DNA from: Phycisphaerales bacterium
GTDB lineage: Bacteria > Planctomycetota > Phycisphaerae > Phycisphaerales > UBA1924
Reading direction: 5' to 3'
DNA length: 64,000 nt
Assembly: GCA_016699835.1 (NCBI GenBank)
Contig: CP064987.1
Coordinates: forward strand, 2,356,001 to 2,420,000
The position numbers were made by a program, and so were the translations under genes. Each line of letters begins with the position of its first letter. The first letter of the stretch is position 1. The notes under the pieces were generated by a model, which worked only from the letters and a program-made list of their open reading frames with translations, had not been told where the DNA came from and searched no databases. This document shows positions 24,927 through 33,198 of this stretch, piece by piece.

Positions 24927-26106
24927 GACCGTGCAGAATACGTCGAGCGGCGATGGGAGCGGTGGAGAGGACGCGCCCTCGCCCGCGTTTCCCTTTCTCT
25001 CGACCGCGGGATCGAGTCCCGCGACGGCGGCGAATCGGTTCGGCCTGGACTATCACGCCGCTTCGAGGGACCTGCCTCGCGCCAACCGGTATCGCGGTCG
25101 GATCGTGGACATCCATGCGCACGTCATGGGTGCGGCGTCCCCGGACATTTTCCGCGTGCAGGCCGAGGCCTTCGGCGTGCGTCGAGTCTACAGCATGTCG
25201 AGCCTCGACGCCGCCCGCGTGCTCCGACAGAAGCACGGCGACTTCGTCCGCTTCATCGCCTTCCCCAACTTTCGCGCCGGCGATCGAGTCCTCGCGATGG
25301 GTGACGGGTTCCTCGAGGACATCCGCGCCTTTCGCCATGATCTGGACGCGAGGATCGTCAAGTTCTGGAACGCCCCGCGCCTTCGGGAACTGCTGGGTCC
25401 CGCCGAGTACGCGCGCGTCGGCGCGTTCGACTCGCCCGGGCGCGTCAAGGCCGCCGAACTCGCCCAGAGCCTGGGCATGATGATGATGGTCCACGTCGCC
25501 GACCCCGACACGTGGTTCCAGACCAAGTACGCCGACCGCGCGAAGTTCGGGACAAAGCGCGAGCACTATGAGCCGCTGCGGCGGATGATGCGTCGTTTCC
25601 CCGGTCCGTGGATCCTCGCCCACGGCGGGGGCAACCCGGAGGATCTCGGCTTTCTCTCTGAACTCCTCGACGACCACGCCAACTGCGTCATCGACTTCTC
25701 GGCGACGAAGTGGATCGTCCGCGAGTTGTCCAGGCAACCGCTCGACACGGCGCGGGCCTTCTTCGCGAAATACCGCGGGCGACTGCTCTTTGGGTCCGAC
25801 GTCGTCGCGACCGACGAGCACCTGCAGTCGTCGGCCTCGGCCCACCCGATGGGCGATCTCGCCGACAACCCAACGGCCGCCGCCGAGTTGTACGCGAGCC
25901 GCTACTTCGCGCTGCGCCTGCTCTTCGAGACGAACTACAACGCCCCAAGCCCGATCGCCGACCCGGACCTGGCGATGGTGGATCCCACGCGATTCACGGC
26001 GATGTCGGCCCCGACGCTGCGCGGGCTGGACCTGCCGCTGGAGGATCTCGACTCGTTGTACTTCGCGAGTGCCGAGGCGCTCATGGCGAACTTCGGCGGC
26101 GTGTGA
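24925..26106 (+). CDS. Metal-dependent amidohydrolase (amidohydrolase_2 family)
   Basis: The 393-aa TIM-barrel hydrolase has VDIHAHVMG (the H-x-H metal pair), MMVHVADPDTW, ILAHGGGNPEDLGFLSELL and LLFGSDVVATDEH (the final Asp). This is the amidohydrolase-2 / decarboxylase-type group; the substrate cannot be told. A proline/serine-rich N-terminal 60 residues precede the barrel. ATG 24925 and ATG 24916 are both possible; 24925 fits the promoter and sits in a CATG shared with the divergent glycosyltransferase start. Confidence 0.85.
   Translation: MTVQNTSSGDGSGGEDAPSPAFPFLSTAGSSPATAANRFGLDYHAASRDLPRANRYRGRIVDIHAHVMGAASPDIFRVQAEAFGVRRVYSMSSLDAARVLRQKHGDFVRFIAFPNFRAGDRVLAMGDGFLEDIRAFRHDLDARIVKFWNAPRLRELLGPAEYARVGAFDSPGRVKAAELAQSLGMMMMVHVADPDTWFQTKYADRAKFGTKREHYEPLRRMMRRFPGPWILAHGGGNPEDLGFLSELLDDHANCVIDFSATKWIVRELSRQPLDTARAFFAKYRGRLLFGSDVVATDEHLQSSASAHPMGDLADNPTAAAELYASRYFALRLLFETNYNAPSPIADPDLAMVDPTRFTAMSAPTLRGLDLPLEDLDSLYFASAEALMANFGGV
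24927..24940 (-). promoter_or_regulatory. Candidate leaderless promoter of the GT4 gene
   Basis: Minus strand TATTCT (complement of 24935-24940), 8 nt, then ATG. The box lies within the amidohydrolase coding region. Confidence 0.45.
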
Positions 26107-26144
26107 GGGGAGGCCGTGGCCACGATCGAGTCCACAAAGGCACA

Positions 26145-26169
26145 CGGGCCGGCGTGATCGGCCGGCCCG
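26145..26169. terminator. Bidirectional hairpin between convergent genes
   Basis: CGGGCCGGC, 7-nt loop, GCCGGCCCG. Strong stem but weak T-tract on either side. Confidence 0.45.
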
Positions 26170-26233
26170 CGTCATGGATGCTGTTTCGCGGTCTCCCGCG
26201 ACGATTCTCTCACCGTGACCCAGCGGGGCCCTC

Positions 26234-27037
26234 TTATCGAGGAAGCGTGTCGCGGAGTTTCTTCTCGCCCTTGTCCTTGGCGTCGTTGGCTTTCTCCCGA
26301 GCCTTGTCCAGGGTCTTCTCGCCCATGGTCTCGCCATGCTTCATCGCGCCCTTGGAGTCGGTTGGGAGGCGCGTGTACGTGATCTCGGCGTTCTGGAGTT
26401 CGCTCCCGTCGGACATCACCATGTACATCTTCATGACGAAGGTGTCCTTGGAGGTGATCTGCGAGACTTCCTTGGTGATGACCTCGTTCCCGTCGGGGCC
26501 TGGCATCTTGCCCGCCATGGTCCAGGTCTTGCTGGCCTTGTCGTACTGCCCCGTGGAGAAGGAGATCCCCGTGGACATGCTGTCGATCCACGTGCTCTCG
26601 AACTGCTTGGTGGCGTTGTTGTACGCCCACGTCGCCACGCCCTGGAAGGGCTGGCCGGCGAAGTCGCCGCTGTACGCGCAGGTCACGTAGCGTCCGCCCA
26701 TAGTCGGGGTGGCGACGAGCGTGGCCTTGGACTCCATCGGGGGCTGGGAGGGATCCATCCAGAACTTGGTGGTGGCGGCCCAGGTTCCGACGAACTGCGA
26801 GAGAGCCTCGTGGTTCTCGTTGGGCTTGTTGGCGTTGGCCCACTGGGCCATCTCGTCCATGTGGTCGCCGCCCGCGCCGGCATCCTTCTTCTCCGGCTGA
26901 CCATGATCGTGTTTGTGATCCAGGCCCCTTTCTCCGGAGGGCTTGGCCACCTTGTCCTGAGCCAGAGAGAGACTCCCGGCCGTTCCGACCGCCAGCACCA
27001 ACGCCATCATCCAACCCTGCTTCTGACCAATCTTCAT
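26234..27037 (-). CDS. Secreted DUF1579 protein
   Basis: The 267-aa protein has a signal peptide (MKIGQKQGWMMALVLAVG then AGSLSLAQ), a His/Asp-rich linker (HKHDHGQ), then a DUF1579 domain: SQFVGTWAATTKFWMDP, PTMGGRYVTCAYSGDFAGQPFQG and WAYNNATKQFESTWIDSMST. The C-terminus is a Lys/Asp-rich helix (about 235-267). DUF1579 is a periplasmic family of unknown role. AGGAGA is 6 nt before ATG 27037. Its leader has a 12-nt poly-G run. Confidence 0.85.
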   Translation of the reverse strand: MKIGQKQGWMMALVLAVGTAGSLSLAQDKVAKPSGERGLDHKHDHGQPEKKDAGAGGDHMDEMAQWANANKPNENHEALSQFVGTWAATTKFWMDPSQPPMESKATLVATPTMGGRYVTCAYSGDFAGQPFQGVATWAYNNATKQFESTWIDSMSTGISFSTGQYDKASKTWTMAGKMPGPDGNEVITKEVSQITSKDTFVMKMYMVMSDGSELQNAEITYTRLPTDSKGAMKHGETMGEKTLDKAREKANDAKDKGEKKLRDTLPR

Positions 27038-27360
27038 CCGTGTTCTCCTGTGTCGCGCCCGTCCCCCCCCCCCCCGCCCCCTCAAGGTTGGTCGCGGTCG
27101 CGCCGACAAGGCGCGGAGCGAGCCCAACCATACTGCAAACATATGCAGCCCGACCGACGCGCGGTCGGCGTCGCCTCCCGCCACCCGGCACCGGAGCACC
27201 AGCCCCGTCGATCGCCCAAGTGTGGGAGGCCACTCTAAGGCGCTTCACCAACTTGACGCGCATTGTCCCCGAAACCCGGCGTGAATGCACCCGGGGGAAG
27301 TACTGGAAAGAGGGCAAGCAATAGCAATGGGCTATAGGTATGGGCAATGGCGGTGAGGGA
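27038..27360. other. 323-bp intergenic region with a poly-G leader tract
   Basis: C12 at 27063-27074 (G12 in the DUF1579 leader), followed by C5. A further purine-rich stretch lies near 27290-27345. No gene seen. Confidence 0.6.
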
Positions 27361-28386
27361 TCAGGTCATGGCACCCATGCCGCGACTCCGCCTCCGACGA
27401 CCCGCGACGAGACCCGCGGCGGCGAGGAGCCCCAAGGTGCCGGGGGCGGGGATGGCCGGGCGGAACTCGAGATCGACGGGCTTGGTGTGGGTCGAGGCGA
27501 AACTCACGTCGACCTCGGCATAGGTGATGGGGTCGAAGGAGTGGACGTTGGTGGTGAGGCCATCGACGGCATAGATCAGGCCATCGTGCGGGCTGACGGT
27601 GATGCCGTGGATGCGTTGCCACCCGGTGCCGGCGAAGGACGTGATGAGGTTCCAACTGCTGTCGAAGACGTGGGCCATGTTGTCGCCCATGGCGGTGACG
27701 ATGCGGCGGCCGTCATCCATGAAGACGATGTCGTTGGTGAAGCCACCGCCAATGCCGCCGCCGCCCGTCCCCCACTGGGTGACGACGGCGCCGGTGAGGC
27801 CGTTGACCTGATAGACGCCCGCGCCGGGGGTGAAGGAGCAGACGTAGAGATCGCCGTCGGGCCCGAAGATCATGTCGGCGGGATTGCTGACGCCGGTGGC
27901 GAAGACGCCCAGGAACGCGCCGGTGTTGGCGTCGTACTCGCGGATGTCGTCGGTGTTCATGTCGCCGATGAGGACGGTGTTGGTGTTGGGCCTCCAGACG
28001 CCGGCCCACTGCCACCCGCCGCTCGCGTTGAAGGTCTGGACGACGTTGCCGGTGTTTCGGTCGAGGCGATAGACGCCGCCAAAGGACGACCCGACGAGCA
28101 CATCACCGACTGTGCCTCCGGTGTGGATGGCCATGAGGTTGCCGCTCATGGGTGCGGCGTTGAAGAATCCCTGCGGCGCACCGGAGAGGCCGTCGAACTG
28201 CCAGACGTTGCCGGGCCCTTCCTCGGTGACGTAGAGGTCGCCGACATCCGCTCGCGCCCCCCCCCACCCCGCTGGCAGGGCCACGAGTCCCAGACACACC
28301 CCGGCGAAGAGGCCGCGGTCGATCCGTCCGTGCCGCCTAGGCGACACCCTGCGATTGGAATTGGTCTTGGTGCTGGTCTTGGTCAT
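27361..28386 (-). CDS. Secreted beta-propeller protein with a PEP-CTERM-like tail
   Basis: The 341-aa protein has a signal peptide (about 20-47, cleaved near GARA-D), a body of NHL/SMP30-type propeller repeats (DLYVTEEGPGNVWQFDG, GGVYRLDRNTGNVVQTF, DDIREYDANTGAFLGVF, GDLYVCSFTPGAGVYQVNG) and the tail PAPGTLGLLAAAGLVAGRRRR. The tail carries ten extra residues after the arginines. It is the third PEP-CTERM-like protein in the window. AAGGAGAG lies 8 nt before ATG 28386. Function unknown. Confidence 0.8.
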   Translation of the reverse strand: MTKTSTKTNSNRRVSPRRHGRIDRGLFAGVCLGLVALPAGWGGARADVGDLYVTEEGPGNVWQFDGLSGAPQGFFNAAPMSGNLMAIHTGGTVGDVLVGSSFGGVYRLDRNTGNVVQTFNASGGWQWAGVWRPNTNTVLIGDMNTDDIREYDANTGAFLGVFATGVSNPADMIFGPDGDLYVCSFTPGAGVYQVNGLTGAVVTQWGTGGGGIGGGFTNDIVFMDDGRRIVTAMGDNMAHVFDSSWNLITSFAGTGWQRIHGITVSPHDGLIYAVDGLTTNVHSFDPITYAEVDVSFASTHTKPVDLEFRPAIPAPGTLGLLAAAGLVAGRRRRSRGMGAMT

Positions 28387-28585
28387 GATCCATCTCTCCT
28401 TGTTCGTGTCCGGAGCGTTGGCCCCGGGTCTCTCCCCAAGAGTCTACAGGAAAGCGCCACCAATGGGAAGTGGCGGAAGCGACAGGATGTGGCGGGAAGG
28501 GTGGCAAGAGGGGCGAGACAGTCCTCCGCAGCAACGCCCGCCCTCATTGGTTCAAGGCCGCCAACGGATGGCACACGGCCCACCT

Positions 28586-29872
28586 TCATCGCACACGGAT
28601 TGTGCGACGGGCCAGCACCTTCCCGCCCTGGCCGGCGACGTAGCGGATCTCCGCGTCGCCAACCTCCTTCGGCGCGTTCACGCGTACGGGGGAACCCGTA
28701 GTCGTGGTCGTGTACGAGAGGTACATTCCATTGGCGGCGCCCTTGGGGACGATCGTGATGTAATCACCATCGAAGTTCGGGCCGGTCCACGCGATCTCCA
28801 CGGCGTTGCCCGGGGCGCACTCGTCGACGGCCGCGAGCGTGACCTCGGCGGCCGCCAGCCAGATCGTCCGCCGCGCGAGAACCGTGCGCCCTTGGCCCAT
28901 CACGTACCGGATCTCGGCGTCGCCGGCGAGCATCGGCGTAAGCAAGCGAAGAGGCGAGCCCGCGCTCGTGTTGGTGTAATTGGTATAGGCGGAATCGGGC
29001 GCGCTCTTCTCGCAGAGGGTCAGGTAATCGCCCTGGTTGTCCGGGCCGGTCCAGGTGATCTCGATCGTCGAGCCCGCGATCGCTCGCTCCGGGGCGTCGA
29101 GCGTGACGGTTGGCTTGGTGAGCGTGATCGCACGGCGGCCCATTACCCGTCGCCCCTGACCGCTCACGTAGCGAATCTCGACCTCACCCGCGTCGGAGAG
29201 CGCCCGCACACGCAGGGGCGAGCCGGCCGAGGTGTTGGTGTAGTTCACGTACGCGGTGTCGGGGGCGTCCTTCTCGACGATGGTGATGTAGTCGCCCTGG
29301 TTGTTTGGGCCAGTCCACGCGACCTGGATCTCCGAGCCGATCACGGCCTGGGCGGGCGCAATCAGCGAGGCGGCGGCGGCGAGGACCACGATCGGCGCCC
29401 GCGCGAGAACGGTGCGGGATTTCCCGGTGACATAGCGAACCTCATAGCCGGACGTGGCCTGTTCGCTTCCTGTGGCGTCGATTGGAGCCGTGATCGTAAG
29501 CGTCGGGCCGTCCGAGGTGCTGGCGTAACTGGCGTAGTTCTCGGAGGGCGCGCCGGCAGGGACGATGGTGACAAAGTCCCCTGTGTTGTTGGGGCCGGTC
29601 CACGAGACCTCGAACGTCGCGCCGACACCGACGCTCGCGGGCGCGGTGATGGTCGCGGGCACGAGCGACTCGGGACGCTCGGATTGGTCGGGAGTGTGGG
29701 GAATGGGCGTGAAGGGTGTCGGCACCCCTTCTAGTGATGGAGTGGGCTTTGGAGCGGGAGAAGGGGTGGGGACGGGCCTTTGCAAGATGCAGCGCCCAAG
29801 AAGGAGCAGCACGATCAATACGACGATTCCGAACACGATCAGGGCCATCCGCCGGGAGGAGTTTGTGTTCAT
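28586..29872 (-). CDS. Membrane-anchored protein with four VWA-associated beta repeats
   Basis: The 428-aa protein has one N-terminal TM helix (about 9-28), a Pro-rich linker, then four repeats of about 80 residues, each running I-x-V-x-W-T-G-P-N/D-N-x-G-D-Y/F-x-T-(L/I)-(V/C), then Y-x-x-Y-T-x-T-S/T, E-I-R-Y-V-x-G-Q-G-R, and L-A/M-R-R. Such units occur beside VWA domains in many envelope proteins but here stand alone. The repeats probably form beta-sandwich arms in the periplasm. TATGAT lies 8 nt before the ATG. Confidence 0.75.
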   Translation of the reverse strand: MNTNSSRRMALIVFGIVVLIVLLLLGRCILQRPVPTPSPAPKPTPSLEGVPTPFTPIPHTPDQSERPESLVPATITAPASVGVGATFEVSWTGPNNTGDFVTIVPAGAPSENYASYASTSDGPTLTITAPIDATGSEQATSGYEVRYVTGKSRTVLARAPIVVLAAAASLIAPAQAVIGSEIQVAWTGPNNQGDYITIVEKDAPDTAYVNYTNTSAGSPLRVRALSDAGEVEIRYVSGQGRRVMGRRAITLTKPTVTLDAPERAIAGSTIEITWTGPDNQGDYLTLCEKSAPDSAYTNYTNTSAGSPLRLLTPMLAGDAEIRYVMGQGRTVLARRTIWLAAAEVTLAAVDECAPGNAVEIAWTGPNFDGDYITIVPKGAANGMYLSYTTTTTGSPVRVNAPKEVGDAEIRYVAGQGGKVLARRTIRVR

Positions 29873-29886
29873 AGGGGGAAATCATA
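29873..29886 (-). promoter_or_regulatory. Candidate leaderless promoter of the four-repeat protein gene
   Basis: Minus strand TATGAT (complement of 29881-29886), 8 nt, then ATG. No ribosome site; the spacer is C-rich. Confidence 0.45.
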
Positions 29887-30003
29887 GAAAGCCGCATGCG
29901 GATACGAAACGTTGGCCGCATTGATGGCGGTCATGGGAACGGTGTGCGATTGGTGAGGGAAAAGCGGGCGGGCTTCCCACGCGTGTGAACGATGGCGTGT
30001 GTC

Positions 30004-30462
30004 TCATGGGGAGGGTGGCGTGTCGCGCGGAACCGGCGACCACGGCTCGAAGCCTTTGGGGCGCGGCTCGGTGTATGGGGCGCCGGTCCGCGTCCAGCGC
30101 TCGACGTCCCGCGCGGCGTCGTATTCCCGCCCGCACTCGGGGCAGAGGCCCGTGGGCGGTGGGAGGGCCGAGAGGTCGTAGCCGCAGTGCGTGCACAGGC
30201 GGAACCGCGCCGCGAAGAGGGCTGTGCGGAAACGGCGCACGCGCCAGTGCCACAAGGGCAGGAAGACGACCCACGGGATGAGAATGAGCGTGATGGGCAG
30301 GACTCGAAAGAACCCGCCTCGCGGCAAGCCCAGCGGGCGTCGCAGCACCAGCCACGCCAGCGCGAGCAGCATGAAGAACGCGGCGGAGCCGAGCCACAGC
30401 GCCGTCGATCGCCGGACCACCGGCGCGACGCCGATCCACGGGTCATCCCTGGTGTCGGGCAT
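30004..30462 (-). CDS. Small membrane protein with C-terminal zinc ribbon
   Basis: The 152-aa protein has two hydrophobic helices (about 22-46 and 54-75) and a C-terminal zinc ribbon CTHCGYDLSALPPPTGLCPECGREYD (short form: C-x2-C...C-x2-C). This combination is frequent in Phycisphaerae and uncharacterised. TACACT lies 9 nt before ATG 30462. Two other minus-strand frames are open over the same bases, but only this one gives the zinc ribbon. Confidence 0.75.
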   Translation of the reverse strand: MPDTRDDPWIGVAPVVRRSTALWLGSAAFFMLLALAWLVLRRPLGLPRGGFFRVLPITLILIPWVVFLPLWHWRVRRFRTALFAARFRLCTHCGYDLSALPPPTGLCPECGREYDAARDVERWTRTGAPYTEPRPKGFEPWSPVPRDTPPSP

Positions 30463-30477
30463 GGCGTGGGGAGTGTA
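30463..30477 (-). promoter_or_regulatory. Candidate near-leaderless promoter of the zinc-ribbon gene
   Basis: Minus strand TACACT (complement of 30472-30477), 9 nt, then ATG. Confidence 0.35.
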
Positions 30478-30537
30478 GAGCACGCCTGGTTGGACTCGAC
30501 TCTCGCGGTCGCGAGTCCGCCACCGCAAAGCGAATAG

Positions 30538-30612
30538 TCAGGGCGCTGATTTCGGCTCGGTTCCGAGGCCGACGAGGGCGATGGAGAAGCTGGCGACGCG
30601 GACTTTGGTCAT
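30538..30612 (-). pseudogene. Remnant of a RibD/DHFR-like reductase gene (N-terminal 24 codons)
   Basis: The minus strand reads M-T-K-V-R-V-A-S-F-S-I-A-L-V-G-L-G then a stop after 24 codons. This start closely resembles that of the RibD C-terminal/dihydrofolate-reductase-like family, which typically begins with a (T/A)KVRV, FSISLDG, G-x-G run. No similarity continues after the stop, so it looks like a truncated relic. It is too short to be certain. Confidence 0.35.
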
Positions 30613-30656
30613 GGGGGAACCTCACTGGTGATGTCGCTGATCGCGGGTGATCGAGA

Positions 30657-31856
30657 TCAGCCCACGTACCGCGCCACTTCCTTCGCCACCTCGATCGTGG
30701 TGTTCTTCCCGCCCATGTCGTAGGTCTTGACCTTCCCCTCCTTGATCACGCGGGCGATCGCGGCCTCGAGGCGGGTGGCCATCTGCTTCTCGTTCGCCCC
30801 GCCGCCGCCATGGCCGTCCCCAAGCCAATCCAGCATCATCTTCGCCGTCAGCAGCATCGCGTGCGGGTTGACCTTGTATTGCCCGGCGTACTTGGGGGCG
30901 CTGCCGTGCGTGGGCTCGAAGACGGCGTACGTGTCGCCCAGGTTCGCGGAGGGCGCGAAGCCCAGCCCGCCGATCAGCCCCGCGCACAGGTCGCTGACGA
31001 TGTCGCCGAACATGTTCTCCGCGACGATGACGCTGTAGTCCTGCGGGTTCTTGAACATCCACATGCAGATCGCGTCGATGTTCGCCTCGTCGGCCCAGAT
31101 CCCCGCGCTCTTGTATTCCTCGGCCATCTTCTTGAAGACCCGCGTCATGAGGCCGCCGGTCTCGCGGAGCACGTTGGGCTTCTCGACCAGCGTGACGCGC
31201 TTGCGCCCCGTCTTCTTCGCGAACTCGAACGCCTGGCGGCAGATGTTCGTGCACCCCTGCACGCTCACGATGCGCGTCGAGAGCGCGACGTTCTCCAGCC
31301 CCTTGTCCTTCCACGGCTTCATCTTCGGGTTCGCGCAGAGCGCCGTGTACACCGGCTCGGGGAGCGGGAAGAACTCCACGCCGCCGTACGACCCCTCGGT
31401 GTTCTCGCGGAAGACGACCTGGTCGATCATCACGTCCTTGACCCTGCCGTCCGCGCCCGGAGGATTCGCGATCGCCGTCCCGCGATAGTTCAGCGGGTTG
31501 CCCTCGTAACTCTTGCAGGGCCTCATGTTCGTGTGCAGGTTGAACAACTGGCGGAGTTTCACGATCGGGCTGAAGTAGACCAGTTTCTTGTCCTTCAGTT
31601 CCGGCGCGAGTTCCTGCTTCGCCTCGTCTTGCGGCTTGCTCGTGATCGCGCCGAAGAGGCCGCAGGTGGTCTTCTTGAGGATCTCGATCGACCGATCGGG
31701 AAGCGCGTTCCCCTCCTTGCACCAGAACTCCCAGCCGATGTCGGTGTGGATGTACTCGGCATCGAGTTTGAGCGCGTCAAGGACGATCCGCGTCGCCTCC
31801 ATGACGTCGTTGCCGATCCCGTCGCCGGGCATCCACGCGATTGAGAACTTGGCCAT
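30657..31856 (-). CDS. Isocitrate/isopropylmalate dehydrogenase family enzyme
   Basis: The 399-aa oxidative decarboxylase starts WMPGDGIGNDVMEATR and has the substrate-binding FRENTEGSYGG segment, NMRPCKSY, NIDAICMWMF and NMFGDIVSDLCAGLIGGLGFAPSAN (Mg-binding Asp pair). The RENTEG segment is like isocitrate and homoisocitrate dehydrogenases rather than 3-isopropylmalate dehydrogenase, which usually has RELTGG. NAD versus NADP is uncertain. GGAG lies 9 nt before ATG 31856. It may pair with the aconitases for the TCA cycle or with the homoaconitase-like gene 4 kb away. Confidence 0.85.
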   Translation of the reverse strand: MAKFSIAWMPGDGIGNDVMEATRIVLDALKLDAEYIHTDIGWEFWCKEGNALPDRSIEILKKTTCGLFGAITSKPQDEAKQELAPELKDKKLVYFSPIVKLRQLFNLHTNMRPCKSYEGNPLNYRGTAIANPPGADGRVKDVMIDQVVFRENTEGSYGGVEFFPLPEPVYTALCANPKMKPWKDKGLENVALSTRIVSVQGCTNICRQAFEFAKKTGRKRVTLVEKPNVLRETGGLMTRVFKKMAEEYKSAGIWADEANIDAICMWMFKNPQDYSVIVAENMFGDIVSDLCAGLIGGLGFAPSANLGDTYAVFEPTHGSAPKYAGQYKVNPHAMLLTAKMMLDWLGDGHGGGGANEKQMATRLEAAIARVIKEGKVKTYDMGGKNTTIEVAKEVARYVG

Positions 31857-32083
31857 GTCGTCGATCTCCAGAAAAGGGGAGTTTGGGCACCTCGAGTAAG
31901 GCACAACGATGGACAGCGACAAGTGTATCAGCATGCCGGAGAATCGACGAACGCCGACCCGAGATTGGAGGCTCAAGGGCGTGGCTCATCCCAACGGCGA
32001 AACGCTCCATCGTGACGCGAGCAGCGCACGAATCGGCATCACCGCGGCTCCGCATCCATACGCGTGCTCGCACACCACCCGTG

Positions 32084-32095
32084 TACCCTTGACCC
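32084..32095 (+). promoter_or_regulatory. Candidate leaderless promoter of the VOC-GNAT gene
   Basis: TACCCT (32084-32089), 6 nt, then ATG 32096. No ribosome site. Confidence 0.45.
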
Positions 32096-33097
32096 ATGAT
32101 CACCGCCATCACCCAGTGCACCATCGTCGTCCGCGACTACGACGAGGCGATCAACTTCTATGTCCGCACGCTCGGCCTCACGCTCCTCGAGGACACCGAT
32201 CTCGGCCAGGGCAAGCGTTGGGTCCGCGTCGGCGCCGGCACGCACTCGGGCGCCTCGCTCCTCCTCGCCAGGGCCGCGAATGACCGCCAATCAGCGCGCG
32301 TGGGCGATCAGACCGGCGGCCGCGTCGCCCTCTTCATGCACACCGACCACTGCCGCGACGACGTCGCGCGCCTGAAGAGCCTCGGCGTCACGTTCAAAGG
32401 CGAGCCGCGCGATGAGCCCTACGGCACCGTCGTCGTCCTCGAGGATCTCTACGGTAACCTCATCGATCTCATCCAGCCGCCAAGGTCAGCGTCATCGCCA
32501 TCGCCTGCTCCAATGCCGTCGCCCGATCGACCACGCGCGCCCGCGACAACGAGCACCACCCACACCATCGAACGCCTCGACCCCGCCGCCATCACCGAGC
32601 AGGACGTGAGCGCCCTCGCCGCGCTCCTCGTCGACGCCGTGGACTCCGGCGCCGCCGTCAGTTTCCTTTCTCCCCTTTCCCACGATCGCGCCCTCGCGTG
32701 GTGGCGATCCACGCTCGCGTCCGCACACGCCGACCCCAAGCGCGGCATTATCCTCCTCGCCGCCCGCGATCCAGACTCGCGCGAGATCATCGCCACGGTC
32801 CAGGCCCACCCCGCCTGGGCCCCGAATCAGCCCCACCGCGCCGAGGTCTGCAAACTCATCGTCCACCGCAGCGCCCGCGGCCACGGCCTCGCCCGCGCCC
32901 TCATGCACGCCATCGAACGCGAGTCCCTTGCCGCCGGCTTCACGCTCCTCACCCTCGACGCCAGGAAGGGCGGCCCCGCCGAACGCCTCTACCACGCCGT
33001 CGGCTGGACCAGAGTCGGCGAGATCCCGCGCTATGCCGTCGACACCGATGGCAGGACGCCCCACGCGACGGTGATCTTTTATAAGGATCTCGGCTGA
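32096..33097 (+). CDS. Fusion of a glyoxalase/VOC domain and a GNAT acetyltransferase
   Basis: The 333-aa protein has an N-terminal VOC domain (about 1-128: ITAITQCTIVVRDYDEAINFY, ending EDLYGNLIDLIQP), a Pro/Ser/Ala-rich linker (about 129-155) and a GNAT domain (about 156-333) with the acetyl-CoA motif A segment LIVHRSARGHGLARALMHAIE and motif B YHAVGWTRVGEIPRYA. VOC proteins bind metal and resist or modify small molecules; GNATs acetylate amines. Together they suggest a resistance or detoxification enzyme. The VOC active-site residues cannot be assigned with confidence. Confidence 0.85.
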   Translation: MITAITQCTIVVRDYDEAINFYVRTLGLTLLEDTDLGQGKRWVRVGAGTHSGASLLLARAANDRQSARVGDQTGGRVALFMHTDHCRDDVARLKSLGVTFKGEPRDEPYGTVVVLEDLYGNLIDLIQPPRSASSPSPAPMPSPDRPRAPATTSTTHTIERLDPAAITEQDVSALAALLVDAVDSGAAVSFLSPLSHDRALAWWRSTLASAHADPKRGIILLAARDPDSREIIATVQAHPAWAPNQPHRAEVCKLIVHRSARGHGLARALMHAIERESLAAGFTLLTLDARKGGPAERLYHAVGWTRVGEIPRYAVDTDGRTPHATVIFYKDLG

Positions 33098-33113
33098 GGT
33101 CCTCGCCGGGTGC

Positions 33114-33160
33114 GGGCGCCCCGAGACGATGGCCGCTCTGGGACACGCCACCGGGTGGTG
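33114..33160. repeat. Interspersed element, copy A
   Basis: CCGGGTGCGGGCGCC followed by CCGAGACGATGGCCGCTCTGGGACACGCC. Similar copies at 35509 and 43031 share the CCGAGACGATGGC core. It lies between the 3' ends of convergent genes. Confidence 0.5.
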
Positions 33161-33198
33161 CGATCTATCGGGTAAGAAAGCATCCGCCCCCCGTCCTC

